Origin: Variovorax paradoxus
GTDB taxonomy: Bacteria; Pseudomonadota; Gammaproteobacteria; Burkholderiales; Burkholderiaceae_C
DNA length: 64,000 bases
Direction of reading: 5' to 3'
Assembly: GCA_016806145.1 (NCBI GenBank)
Contig: CP063166.1
Coordinates: 5,642,001-5,706,000 of the forward strand
This document shows, piece by piece, positions 38,810-47,288 of the stretch (position 1 is its first letter; each line of letters begins with the position of its first letter). The notes beneath the pieces are model-generated. The model saw only the letters and a program-made list of their open reading frames with translations, searched no databases and was not told the DNA's origin. A program made the translations under genes and the position numbers.

Positions 38810-39712
38810 ATGCTCGACTACGCCGCCCTCCATGCCCTGGCCACCGTGGTGCGCGAAGGCAGCTTCGAGCGCGCCGCCCGCGCGCTCAACGTCACGCCCT
38901 CGGCGGTGTCGCAGCGCGTGAAGCTGCTCGAGGAACGCATCGGCGGCGCGCTGCTGGTGCGCGGCCAGCCCTGCGTGGCGACCGAGGCCGGGCTGCAGCT
39001 GTGCCGGCACGTCGAGCGCGTGGGCATGCTCGAGCACGAGCTGCGCGATGCGCTGCCGGTGCTGGGCGCCGGCGAGGCCGGCGAGCGGGTCACGGTGCGG
39101 GTGGCGGTCAATGCCGACAGCCTCGCGACCTGGTTCGTCGGCGCGGCCGCCGCCTTCTCGCAGCAGCACGGCGCGCTGCTCGACCTCACGGTCGACGACC
39201 AGGACCACACGGCCGAGCGCCTGCGCAGCGGCGCGGTGCTGGCGGCGGTCACCGCGCTGGCCCAACCGGTGGCCGGCTGCAACAGCGAAGCGCTGGGCAC
39301 GATGCACTACGTGGCCGCCGCCAGCCCGGCCTTCGTGCAGTCGCATTTCGCCAAGGGCGTGGGCGCGCGCACGCTGGCGCAGGCGCCGAGCCTGGTGTTC
39401 GACCGCAAGGACGCGCTGCAGGCGCGCTGGGTGCGGCGCATCTGCCATCGCGAGGTCGAGACGCCGCGCCACTGGCTGCCCTCGCCGCAGGCCTTCGTCG
39501 AGGCCGCGCGCGCGGGCATGGGCTGGGGCATGCATCCGCTGAGCATGGTGGCGCAGGCCTTGCGCGACGGCTCGCTGGTGGAGCTGGTGCCCAGCTCGCG
39601 GCTGCCGGTGCCGCTGTACTGGCAGCAGGCGCGCGCGGCGCCGCGGCTGCTCGCACGGCTCGGCGACTGCGTGCGCGCCGCCTCGCGCACGGCGCCGCAC
39701 GCGCTGGCCTGA
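38810..39712 (+). CDS. argP: ArgP/LysG-type LysR regulator
   Basis: The 300-residue protein starts MLDYAALHALATVVREGSFERAARAL with the helix-turn-helix TPSAVSQRVKLLEERIG, and has the ArgP-family effector domain (VAVNADSLATWFVG). ArgP/LysG regulators activate the divergent exporter when arginine or lysine builds up. The 75-base intergenic region is AT-rich (TTAACTCAAACTAAAC). The gene ends six bases before the stop of the convergent M16 protease gene. Confidence 0.92.
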   Translation: MLDYAALHALATVVREGSFERAARALNVTPSAVSQRVKLLEERIGGALLVRGQPCVATEAGLQLCRHVERVGMLEHELRDALPVLGAGEAGERVTVRVAVNADSLATWFVGAAAAFSQQHGALLDLTVDDQDHTAERLRSGAVLAAVTALAQPVAGCNSEALGTMHYVAAASPAFVQSHFAKGVGARTLAQAPSLVFDRKDALQARWVRRICHREVETPRHWLPSPQAFVEAARAGMGWGMHPLSMVAQALRDGSLVELVPSSRLPVPLYWQQARAAPRLLARLGDCVRAASRTAPHALA

Positions 39713-39718
39713 AGCCGC

Positions 39719-41107
39719 CTACTTGCCGTCCCGCGGCTTGGCCTGCGGGTCGCTGCCCACCACCACCGTCACCATGCGCTCGGGTTGCAGCTTGCGTGCG
39801 AACGCGGCCTTGATGTCGGCGGCGGTCACGGCATTCATGCGTGCGGTCCAGGTGTCGAGGTAGTCGAGCGGCAGGTCGTTCCAGGCGATGTTGGCGACGT
39901 TGCCGATCAGCTTGCGGTTGCTGTCGAGCAGGAGCGGGAAGCCGCCGATCAGGTTGTCCTTCGCGGCCTTGAACTCGTTCTGCGTGGGCCCCTCGGCGAC
40001 GAACTTCGCGAGCACCTCGCGCGCCACCTTCACCGCCTCGGCCGCCTGGTCGGGCCGGGTCTGGAAGCCGACGCGGAACGCGCCCGCGTCGAGCCCCGGC
40101 GCGAAGCCGCTGTAGACGCTGTAGGTCAGGCCGCGCTTCTCGCGCACCTCGTCGGTCAGGCGCGAGACGAAGCCGCCGCCGCCGAGGATGTAGTTGCCGA
40201 GGTTGAGCGCGAAGTGGTCGGGGTCCTGGCGCGGATAGCCGGGCTGGCCGATGTAGACATGGGTCTGCGCCGACTCGAAGGAAATGCGCACCTCCTTCGA
40301 TTCGGCCAGCGCCGGCACCGGCGCGATCGCGGGCAGCGGCGTGCAGGCCTCGGGGCCGGGCAGCCGCGACAGCATCGCGTTGGCGATGCCCTCGGCCTGC
40401 GCGCGCGTCACCGCGCCCACGATGCTGAGCTTGGCGCGGCACGGCACGATCAGCTGCTGGTAGCGCTGGCGCATGGCCGCGGTGTCGATGCGCGCGAGCG
40501 TGGCCTCGGTGGTCTGCTGGCCATACGGATGGCCGCCGTAGACCGCGCTCGAGAAGGCGCGCGCCGCGACGGTCGCGGGCTTGGTGTTGCCCTCGCGGAT
40601 GGACGCCGAGAGGCGCTCGCGTTCGCGCTGCCAGATGTCGTCGGGGAAGGTGGGTTCGCCGATCACGCGCGCGGCCAGCGCCACCGCCTTGTCGAGCAAC
40701 TTGGGATCGGCGAGGCTGCGCAGCGTGTAGCTGGTGCGGTCGTTGCTGGCGCTGACGTCGAACTCTGCCCCCAGATCGGCCCAGGCCTCGCCCAGCGCGT
40801 TCTGGTCGAGCGCGGGCTCGCCGTTGCGGCCGGCGCGCACGCCCTTCTCGACCATGGTCGAGCTCACGCTCGCGAGGCCGGCCTGGTCGGCGGGATCGCG
40901 CCGGCTGCCGGCGTCGAAGTCGACCTCGACGTCGACGATCGGCAGCGCCTGCGACGACACGAGGTAGATCCTGGCGCCGTTGGCGAGCGTCCAGTGTTCG
41001 ATCGGCAGCGCGGCCTGCGCGGCCAGGGCGGCGAAGCCGAGCGCGGCCAGCACGCCGGTGCGCAGCAGGCGGCCGGCGGCGGCCGGCTTGGAACGGGAGA
41101 GGGACAT
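39719..41107 (-). CDS. M16 peptidase-like subunit without zinc motif
   Basis: The 462-residue protein has a signal peptide (MSLSRSKPAAAGRLLRTGVL, cleavage after AQA) and the M16 fold. At the HxxEH position it reads LASVSSTMVEKG, so the zinc site is absent. It keeps the Arg-Tyr pair region EKRGLTYSVYSGF, the part that completes the active site in heterodimeric M16 enzymes. It follows the zinc-containing M16 gene by 32 bases on the same strand. The pair is therefore expected to work as a catalytic plus non-catalytic heterodimer in the periplasm. An open frame continues far upstream; the start is set at the signal peptide. Confidence 0.88.
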   Translation of the reverse strand: MSLSRSKPAAAGRLLRTGVLAALGFAALAAQAALPIEHWTLANGARIYLVSSQALPIVDVEVDFDAGSRRDPADQAGLASVSSTMVEKGVRAGRNGEPALDQNALGEAWADLGAEFDVSASNDRTSYTLRSLADPKLLDKAVALAARVIGEPTFPDDIWQRERERLSASIREGNTKPATVAARAFSSAVYGGHPYGQQTTEATLARIDTAAMRQRYQQLIVPCRAKLSIVGAVTRAQAEGIANAMLSRLPGPEACTPLPAIAPVPALAESKEVRISFESAQTHVYIGQPGYPRQDPDHFALNLGNYILGGGGFVSRLTDEVREKRGLTYSVYSGFAPGLDAGAFRVGFQTRPDQAAEAVKVAREVLAKFVAEGPTQNEFKAAKDNLIGGFPLLLDSNRKLIGNVANIAWNDLPLDYLDTWTARMNAVTAADIKAAFARKLQPERMVTVVVGSDPQAKPRDGK

Positions 41108-41139
41108 GGGGATCGGACCTTCGAGCGATGCGGCGGCGT

Positions 41140-42591
41140 TCAACGCAGTTCTCCCGCGGGAGCGGCGAAGCCGCGGGCACGGGGCCGCGCATCGGGCGGC
41201 AGCGGGACCAGCGTGGCGACAGTGAGCTGGTCGTCGCCGAAATACTTGGCGGCCACCGCCTGCACCTGCGCGGCGGTCACGGCCTGCAGCTTCGCGATCA
41301 TGCGCGGGTCGGCATCGAGCGGCAGGCCCTGCACCCAGTTGCTGCCGAGTTCGCGCGCCTGCGCCATCACCGAATCGCGCTTGTAGGTCTCGCTCGCCAC
41401 CCACTGCGTCTTGACGCGCGCGAGCTCGGCCTCGCCCACGCCTTCCCTGGCGATGCGCGCGACCTGCGCGCGCAGCGCGGCCTCGACCTGCGCGGCGGTC
41501 TTGCCAGCCGCGGGCACGCCCGCCAGGCCGAACAGCTGCGGGCCGCGCCCGATCAGCCCCGAATAGGCACCGGCCGAATCGGCCACGCGCTCCGGTCCCT
41601 GCGTCAGCGCGCGGTCGAGCCGCGAGCCGGTGTAGCCGTCGAGCACGGCCGACAGCACCTCGAGCGCCCAGGCGTCGCTCTCGGCATCGATGCTCTCGAG
41701 CTGCGGGATGCGGAAGGCCAGCGAGACGTAGGCCTGCTCGGCCGGTGCCTTGAATTCGATGCGGCGGATGCCGCGCTGCGGCGGCTCGATGCGCGGCTTG
41801 CGCACCGGCACCGCGCGCGCGGGGATGCCGCCGTAGTACTTCTCGGCCAGCGCGCGCACCTTGTCGACGTCGACATCGCCGGCGATCACGATCGCGGCAT
41901 TGGCGGGCACGTACCAGCGGCGGTGGAACTCGCGCACGTCCTCGGGCGTCATCGCATCGAGGTCGCTCATCCAGCCCACCACCGGCCGGTGGTAGGGCGA
42001 GGCGATGAAGACGGCCGCGCTCTGCTGTTCGCCGAGCAGGGCGCGCGGCTGGTCCTCGGTGCGCATGCGGCGCTCTTCCTTGACCACCTCGATCTCGCGC
42101 TTGAACTCGTCGTCGGGCCACTGGTTGTTGGCGAAGCGGTCGGACTCGAGCTTCATCACCTGCTCGAGGCTGCCGACCGGGATCTGCTGGTAGTAGCCGG
42201 TGTAGTCGCGCGTGGTGAAGGCGTTCTCCTGCCCGCCCAGCGCCGCCACGCGGCGCGAGAACTCGCCGGGCTTGATCGACTTCGTGCCCTTGAACATCAT
42301 GTGCTCGAGCGCATGGGCCACGCCCGAGGTGCCGTCGACCTCGTCGAGCGAGCCCACGCGTACCCAGACCATCTGCACCGCGGTCGGCGAACGCCGGTCG
42401 GGCTGCACGATCAGGGTCATGCCGTTGGAGAGGGTGAACTGCTGGGGACCGGGGGCCGAAGCGGTGGAGACGGTGGAGGGGGTGGCCGGGGGCGATGGCT
42501 GTTGCGCCTGCGCGGGCAAGCCCCAGGGCGCCGCGAACGCCAGGGCCAGCACCGCACCAGACGCAGCGCGGCGTGGCGAGGGGTGTTTCAT
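41140..42591 (-). CDS. M16-family zinc metallopeptidase (catalytic subunit)
   Basis: The 483-residue protein has a signal peptide (MKHPSPRRAASGAVLALA, cleavage after AQA), a Ser/Thr/Pro linker and the inverted zinc motif HALEH at about residues 93-97, with the distal Glu in EIEVVKEERR. RWYVPANAAIVIAGDVD is a typical M16 segment. It probably degrades peptides in the periplasm together with the zinc-less partner encoded next. It is divergent from ftsY across 29 bases, a conserved arrangement. Confidence 0.93.
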   Translation of the reverse strand: MKHPSPRRAASGAVLALAFAAPWGLPAQAQQPSPPATPSTVSTASAPGPQQFTLSNGMTLIVQPDRRSPTAVQMVWVRVGSLDEVDGTSGVAHALEHMMFKGTKSIKPGEFSRRVAALGGQENAFTTRDYTGYYQQIPVGSLEQVMKLESDRFANNQWPDDEFKREIEVVKEERRMRTEDQPRALLGEQQSAAVFIASPYHRPVVGWMSDLDAMTPEDVREFHRRWYVPANAAIVIAGDVDVDKVRALAEKYYGGIPARAVPVRKPRIEPPQRGIRRIEFKAPAEQAYVSLAFRIPQLESIDAESDAWALEVLSAVLDGYTGSRLDRALTQGPERVADSAGAYSGLIGRGPQLFGLAGVPAAGKTAAQVEAALRAQVARIAREGVGEAELARVKTQWVASETYKRDSVMAQARELGSNWVQGLPLDADPRMIAKLQAVTAAQVQAVAAKYFGDDQLTVATLVPLPPDARPRARGFAAPAGELR

Positions 42592-42620
42592 AGAATGGCT
42601 CCGATTCTAAAAAGCGCCCG

Positions 42621-43958
42621 ATGTTCAGTTTCTTCAAGAAAAAACCACCCGCGGAAACGCCCGAAGCACCGGCCCCGCAGGCGCCAGCGATCCCGCCGGC
42701 CGAACCTGCCCCCGCCGCGGAGAGCGCGCCCTCGCGCTCGGTGTTCTCGCCCTCGAGCTGGTTCGGGGGGAAACCGGCGGCGAAGGAAGCGCCGCCACCC
42801 GCACCGGTTCCACCGCCCGCGGCGACGCCGGCACCGGTGGCCGCGCCCGCCGTACCCGCCGTACCCGCCGTACCCGCCGTACCCGTCGTGCCCCCGGTCG
42901 AGCCGATCGTCCAACCCGCGGCGCCGGCACCGGTCGCACCGCCACCCGCCGCACCCGTTCCTCCGCCGCCCCCCGCCATCGACCTCCCGATCCTCGCGCC
43001 GGCCCCCGCGCCCGTGCCGGCACCGGTGCTCGAGATCGCTCCGCCGCCCGCGCCCGAGCGCCGGGGCTGGCTCGACAAGCTCAAGACCGGCCTGCGCAAG
43101 ACCGGCACCGGCATCCAGGCGGTGTTCGTCAATGCGCAGATCGACGACGCGCTCTACGAAGAGCTCGAATCCGCGCTGCTGATGGCCGATGCCGGCGTGA
43201 AGGCGACCGAATACCTGCTCGACGACCTGCGCCGCCGCGTCAAGAGCCAGATGGCCACCGACGCGTCGCAGGTCAAGCGCCTGCTGGCCGAGGCCATCGC
43301 CGACCTGCTGCGCCCACTCGAGAAGCCGCTCGAGATCGGCCGCCACACGCCCACCGTGATCATGGTCGCGGGCGTGAACGGCGCGGGCAAGACCACCTCC
43401 ATCGGCAAGCTCACCAAGCACCTGGCCAACGAGGGCGCCTCGGTGCTGCTGGCCGCGGCCGACACCTTCCGTGCCGCGGCGCGCGAGCAGCTGCTGGTCT
43501 GGGCCGACCGCAACACGGTGGAGATCGTGAGCCAGGAAGGCGGCGACCCTTCGGCCGTGAGCTTCGACGCGGTCAACGCCGGCAAGGCGCGCGGCAAGGA
43601 CGTGGTGCTGGTCGACACCGCGGGCCGGCTGCCGACGCAGCTGCACCTGATGGACGAGCTCAGGAAGATCAAGCGCGTGGTCACCAAGGCCGACGCCACC
43701 GCGCCGCACGAGGTGCTGCTGGTGATCGACGGCAACACCGGCCAGAACGCGCTGGCGCAGGTCAAGGCCTTCGACGAGACGCTGGGCCTGACCGGGCTGG
43801 TCGTGACCAAGCTCGATGGCACGGCCAAGGGCGGCGTGCTGTGCGCGATCGCGCGCGAGCGGCCGATCCCGGTCTACTTCATCGGCGTGGGCGAGAAGCT
43901 CGAGGACCTCGAGACCTTCGACGCGCGCGAGTTCGCGCAGGCCTTGCTGGGCAACTGA
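42621..43958 (+). CDS. ftsY: Signal recognition particle receptor FtsY
   Basis: FtsY receives SRP-ribosome complexes at the inner membrane. The 445-residue protein starts MFSFFKKKPP. An acidic A-domain is replaced by a long Pro/Ala/Val-rich stretch to about residue 145. The N-domain begins RRGWLDKLKTGLRKTG. The G-domain has GVNGAGKTTSIGKL, DTFRAAAREQL, DTAGRLPTQ and TKLDGTAKGG. The catalytic part is normal; the A-domain is low-complexity and includes 9-bp DNA repeats. It is divergent from the M16 gene pair. Confidence 0.96.
   Translation: MFSFFKKKPPAETPEAPAPQAPAIPPAEPAPAAESAPSRSVFSPSSWFGGKPAAKEAPPPAPVPPPAATPAPVAAPAVPAVPAVPAVPVVPPVEPIVQPAAPAPVAPPPAAPVPPPPPAIDLPILAPAPAPVPAPVLEIAPPPAPERRGWLDKLKTGLRKTGTGIQAVFVNAQIDDALYEELESALLMADAGVKATEYLLDDLRRRVKSQMATDASQVKRLLAEAIADLLRPLEKPLEIGRHTPTVIMVAGVNGAGKTTSIGKLTKHLANEGASVLLAAADTFRAAAREQLLVWADRNTVEIVSQEGGDPSAVSFDAVNAGKARGKDVVLVDTAGRLPTQLHLMDELRKIKRVVTKADATAPHEVLLVIDGNTGQNALAQVKAFDETLGLTGLVVTKLDGTAKGGVLCAIARERPIPVYFIGVGEKLEDLETFDAREFAQALLGN
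42851..42886 (+). repeat. 9-bp tandem repeat in ftsY (about four copies)
   Basis: CGTACCCGC is repeated three times and a fourth copy ends in T (CGTACCCGT). It encodes a Pro-Ala-Val run in the FtsY A-domain. Copy number could change by slipped replication without breaking the frame, since the unit is nine bases. Confidence 0.85.
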
Positions 43959-43971
43959 GCGGGCCTGCTCC

Positions 43972-45762
43972 TCAGCGGGCGCGCACCGCCTCGCTCATCG
44001 CCTCGAGCAGCCGGTCGGCCACCACCGGCTTGAACAGCACCGGCACGCGCGACTCGCGCACGCGCAGCAGCCGGTCGGGCGAGGTCTCGCCGGTGATCAG
44101 GAGCAGCGGCGTGGCACGCTCGCCCAAGCGGCTCAGGCGCAGGCCCACGTCGAGGCCGTCGACGCCGTCGGCCAGCCGGTAATCGCACAGCAGCAGCTCG
44201 AAGGGACGGCCCTCGCCGCGCGCCCGCGCCAGCGCCCGCGCGGCGGCGGCCTCGTCGTCCACGGCCAGGGCCTCGACCGCGTGCGAGCGAAGCAGGCCGG
44301 TCATGGCTTCGCGGATCTCCTGCTCGTCGTCGAGCAGCAGCACGCGCGCGGGCAGCCGCGCCGCGCTGCGGCGGCGCCGTTCCTCGGCATCGGCCGCCGC
44401 GGCCTGCGGCGGAAACGGCCCGGCCAGTGCGCTCGCCTGCGCGTTCGCGGCCTGCACCACCAGCCGGAAGTGCGTGCCGCGGCCCAGGCGCGAATGCATC
44501 TGCACCGGATGGCCGAGCAGGCGCGAGAGCCGCTGCACGATCGACAGCCCGATGCCCAGCCCGCGCGAGCGGTCGCGGCCCGGGTTGTCCACCTGGTAGA
44601 ACTCCTCGAAGATCCGGCCCGACTGCTCGGGCGCTATGCCCACGCCGGTGTCGCGCACCTCGATCCAGACCGTGTCGCCGCGGTCGCGCGCGATCACCGT
44701 CACCCCGCCGCTGCGGGTGTACTTGAGCGCGTTGTCCATCAGGTTCGACAGCATGCGGTGCAGCAATTGCGGATCGCTGCGCACCCACAGGCCGCTGGCG
44801 CGCACGCGCAGCTGCAGCGACTTCTGCTCGGCGCGCGCCGAGAAGGTGTGGTTGAGCGGCAGGAACAGCGCATCGAGCTGCACCGCCTGCACCTCGGGCA
44901 CGACCACGCCGGCATCGAGCCGCGAGACGTCGAGCATGGTGTCGAGCGAGGCGCCGAGCGCATTCACCGCGCGCATCAGCCGCTCGGCATTGCGGCCCTC
45001 GGGGCGGTTGCGCAGTTCGTTCTCGAGCGCCGCGCCGAACAGCGCGATGGCATGCAGCGGCTGGCGCAGGTCGTGGCTGGCGGTGCCGAGGAAGCGGGTC
45101 TTCTCCTGGCTGGCACGCTCGGTGGCCGCGATCTGCTCGCCCAGGCGCGCGGCCAGCGCCTCGTTCTCGAAGCGCAGCATCAGCGAATCGGTGAGCAGCC
45201 GGTGCTGGCGGATGCCCGCGTGCAGGGTCAGCATCAGGTAGGCGGCGCCGGCCGCGGCCAGGAACAGGTGCAGCCCGTCGCCCTGCCAGGCCAGCGCGGT
45301 GATCATGCCCAGCGACATCGGCAGCGTGTAGCCGAACAGCGCGGGCTTCAGCGGCCACAGCGACTGCGAGGCGCGCGCGCAGCTGCCGACGATGACCGCC
45401 ATCAGCAGCGAGGTCATCGGCAGGTTGCCGGCCGGCACGACCAGCCAGGGCACGACGGCCGTGACCATGCTGACCAGCGTGACCAGGCGCGAGATCTTGC
45501 GCGCCCAGTACGGGCTCTCGAGCGCCGGCCGCGCCGGATACCAGCGCGGCGTGAAGAAGACGTAGACGTCGGCCAGCACCATGCCGGCCATCCAGAACAG
45601 CAGCCGCGGGTCGTGCAGCTGCGCGTAGAGGATGGCGCCGAACACCGCCACGAAGCACAGGTGGGTCAGCGTCGAGGCGCTGTAGGTGTCGTAGACCGAG
45701 GCGACGTGTTCGCGCAGCACGCGCTGGCCGAGAACGACATCGGCGGCCGGGTCGTTCAGCAC
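43972..45762 (-). CDS. Hybrid sensor histidine kinase with C-terminal receiver
   Basis: The 596-residue protein has an N-terminal membrane region of about six hydrophobic segments (residues 30-185), a HisKA domain with His230 in FLGTASHDLRQPLHAIALF, a HATPase_c domain with NLMDNALKYT, DTGVGIAPEQ and GLGIGLSIV, and a C-terminal receiver (VLLLDDEQEIREAM, phospho-Asp in LLLCDYRLADG). The signal is unknown; the membrane part has no obvious periplasmic sensor domain. It lies 10 bases downstream of a LuxR-type response regulator on the same strand, so the pair is a two-component system. It is convergent with ftsY. Confidence 0.92.
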   Translation of the reverse strand: MLNDPAADVVLGQRVLREHVASVYDTYSASTLTHLCFVAVFGAILYAQLHDPRLLFWMAGMVLADVYVFFTPRWYPARPALESPYWARKISRLVTLVSMVTAVVPWLVVPAGNLPMTSLLMAVIVGSCARASQSLWPLKPALFGYTLPMSLGMITALAWQGDGLHLFLAAAGAAYLMLTLHAGIRQHRLLTDSLMLRFENEALAARLGEQIAATERASQEKTRFLGTASHDLRQPLHAIALFGAALENELRNRPEGRNAERLMRAVNALGASLDTMLDVSRLDAGVVVPEVQAVQLDALFLPLNHTFSARAEQKSLQLRVRASGLWVRSDPQLLHRMLSNLMDNALKYTRSGGVTVIARDRGDTVWIEVRDTGVGIAPEQSGRIFEEFYQVDNPGRDRSRGLGIGLSIVQRLSRLLGHPVQMHSRLGRGTHFRLVVQAANAQASALAGPFPPQAAAADAEERRRRSAARLPARVLLLDDEQEIREAMTGLLRSHAVEALAVDDEAAAARALARARGEGRPFELLLCDYRLADGVDGLDVGLRLSRLGERATPLLLITGETSPDRLLRVRESRVPVLFKPVVADRLLEAMSEAVRAR

Positions 45763-45772
45763 CGCGCGCCGT

Positions 45773-46498
45773 TCAATGCAGGGTGCTGATCAACTGGGCC
45801 CGCGAGCGCATGCCGAACAGCAGCAGGATGGTCGACACGTGGTTCTTCACCGTGCCTTCGCTCAGGTTGGCGAGCTGGGCGATCTCCTTGTTCGCCTTGC
45901 CCTCGAGCACCCACTGCAGCACCTGCATCTGGCGCGGCGTGAGCTCCTGCCAGGCGCTGGCATGGGCGAACTCGGCATAGCCCGTGAGCGCCTTCGGCAC
46001 GGCCGGCGGCGGCGACTGGGCGGCATCGGCGTCGAGCAGGCCGCAGGCGCGGATGAAGCTCACCACTTCCTTGAGATCTGCCGACTTCGGCAGGAAGGCA
46101 CTCGCGCCCAGCGCCAGCACGCCCTGCGCCAGGGTGCTGTTGCCGGTGCCCGAGAGCACCACGATGCGGGCCTCGGGATAGCGCAGGCGGAACTCGGCCA
46201 GGCCGCTCAGGCCATGGGTGTCGGGCAGCGCGAGGTCGAGCAGCACCAGGCCGATGGCGTCCTGGTGCGCCTCGTAGAGCTTGAGCGCGTCGGCGACATT
46301 GCCGGCCTCGTAGACCTCGATCGCGGCGCCCGAGGAAGTCGCCTGCGCCTGGACCAGCGCGCAGACGCCGAGCCGCAGCAGGTCGTGGTCGTCGACCACC
46401 AGGATCGCGGTGCGGCCGCGCGGCGCGATGCCGGCCTGGGCCGCCGAGGACGGGGGAGTGGAAGAGGAAGAGGGATCGAGCGGAGCCACGCGCCGCAT
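45773..46498 (-). CDS. LuxR/NarL-family response regulator
   Basis: The 241-residue protein has a receiver domain (ILVVDDHDLLRLG, phospho-Asp about 88 in LVLLDLALPD, Lys in FLPKSADLKE) and a C-terminal LuxR helix-turn-helix (LTPRQMQVLQWVLEGKANKEIA, LSEGTVKNHVS). It is the DNA-binding partner of the adjacent hybrid kinase. The first 29 residues are Ser/Pro-rich and variable. It is divergent from the Mpo1-like gene, and an AT-rich palindrome lies between them. Confidence 0.93.
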   Translation of the reverse strand: MRRVAPLDPSSSSTPPSSAAQAGIAPRGRTAILVVDDHDLLRLGVCALVQAQATSSGAAIEVYEAGNVADALKLYEAHQDAIGLVLLDLALPDTHGLSGLAEFRLRYPEARIVVLSGTGNSTLAQGVLALGASAFLPKSADLKEVVSFIRACGLLDADAAQSPPPAVPKALTGYAEFAHASAWQELTPRQMQVLQWVLEGKANKEIAQLANLSEGTVKNHVSTILLLFGMRSRAQLISTLH

Positions 46499-46568
46499 CT
46501 TAGCGGTGCACCCGGGCCGCGACAGTGCCGGAAGTCATGGCGATCCCCGCGATGGCCGCTCGGTGTAA

Positions 46569-46587
46569 TGCTATTGTTTATATAGCA
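46569..46587. promoter_or_regulatory. AT-rich palindrome TGCTAT-N7-ATAGCA
   Basis: An inverted repeat with 6-base arms lies in the 176-base region between the divergent response-regulator and Mpo1-like genes. It is the most AT-rich part of that region and includes TTTATAT-type -10 words. It could be a promoter element or the binding site for the response regulator. Confidence 0.4.
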
Positions 46588-46674
46588 CTTGCCAGCGAAG
46601 CCGGCGCGGGGCACCATCGGCGGATTCCATCGCAAGCCGCAACGAACGGTCCGCACGAGCCACGGAGACACGCC

Positions 46675-47145
46675 ATGCCGCACACCGCCACCGCCCACGC
46701 GCCCGGGGCCGCCAGCGACCGCAAGGTCGACCGCCTGCTGGCCCACTACGAGCAGAGCCACCGGCACCCGACCAACGAGCTGATCCACTTCGTGGCGATC
46801 CCCGCGATCATGGTCAGCCTGGTCGGGCTGATCTTCGCGATCCACCCCTGGGCCGCCTACGCCTTCCTGCTGGCCAGCCTCGTCTATTACCTGACGCTGC
46901 GCTCGCCGGTCTTTCTGCTCGCGATGGGCATCCAGACCGCCATCCTGCTGGCGCTGGTCCACGCCATGGGCAGCCTTGTGCTGCCGATTTCCGCCGCCAT
47001 CTTCGTGGTGGCGTGGATCTTCCAGTTCGTCGGCCACAGGATCGAGGGGCGGAAACCTTCGTTCTTCGAAGACATCCAATACCTCTGGGTCGGGCCGCTG
47101 TTCGTGGTGTCCAAGCTGCTGCTGAAGCTCGGCATTCGTTGGTAA
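46675..47145 (+). CDS. Mpo1-like membrane protein (DUF962)
   Basis: The 156-residue protein has the DUF962/Mpo1 pattern: HYEQSHRHPTNELIHFVAIP with conserved His near the first transmembrane helix, about four hydrophobic segments, and the second His motif FVGHRIEGRKPSFFEDIQYLWVGPLFV. Yeast Mpo1 is an iron-dependent 2-hydroxy fatty acid dioxygenase; the bacterial role is unproven. The start at 46675 gives the conserved N-terminus; the frame is open upstream through the promoter region. It is followed by the rpoH control region. Confidence 0.88.
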   Translation: MPHTATAHAPGAASDRKVDRLLAHYEQSHRHPTNELIHFVAIPAIMVSLVGLIFAIHPWAAYAFLLASLVYYLTLRSPVFLLAMGIQTAILLALVHAMGSLVLPISAAIFVVAWIFQFVGHRIEGRKPSFFEDIQYLWVGPLFVVSKLLLKLGIRW

Positions 47146-47159
47146 GTACCCGCTTCCAC

Positions 47160-47189
47160 GGTCTCGCCGACTGCAAGTCGGACAAGACC
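47160..47189. other. Hairpin after the Mpo1-like gene
   Basis: GGTCT-CG-CCGACT-GCA-AGTCGG-ACA-AGACC forms a broken stem of 11 pairs just downstream of the stop at 47145. There is no T-run, so termination here would be imperfect; it may insulate rpoH or stabilise the transcript end. Confidence 0.4.
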
Positions 47190-47224
47190 ACGGTCCTTCG
47201 GGGCCGCCGGCCGACAGTCCTTGC

Positions 47225-47239
47225 CTATCGGCCCGATAG
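47225..47239. promoter_or_regulatory. 15-bp palindrome CTATCGG-C-CCGATAG upstream of CIRCE
   Basis: A perfect inverted repeat with one central base lies 22 bases upstream of the CIRCE element. No T-run follows. It is a candidate second operator in the rpoH control region; no known binding protein is recognised. Confidence 0.45.
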
Positions 47240-47261
47240 AGACTTTAGGGGAACCCTTGCC

Positions 47262-47288
47262 TTAGCACTCCCTCAAACCGAGTGCTAA
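47262..47288. promoter_or_regulatory. CIRCE operator (HrcA-binding site) before rpoH
   Basis: TTAGCACTC-N9-GAGTGCTAA is present with perfect 9-base arms, the exact CIRCE consensus bound by HrcA. It ends 28 bases before the rpoH start codon chosen here, so a bound repressor would cover the core promoter. hrcA itself is at 1-770. This implies HrcA represses rpoH. Confidence 0.95.

Noticed and set aside
42851..42886. Short tandem repeats as a possible CRISPR array
   Set aside because: The unit is nine bases with no spacers and is in frame within ftsY.
39719..43132. Very long open minus-strand frame through both M16 genes and into ftsY
   Set aside because: It results from GC-rich codon bias. 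The real gene in this frame starts at 41107 with a signal peptide; the upstream part runs antisense to known M16 and ftsY coding sequence.
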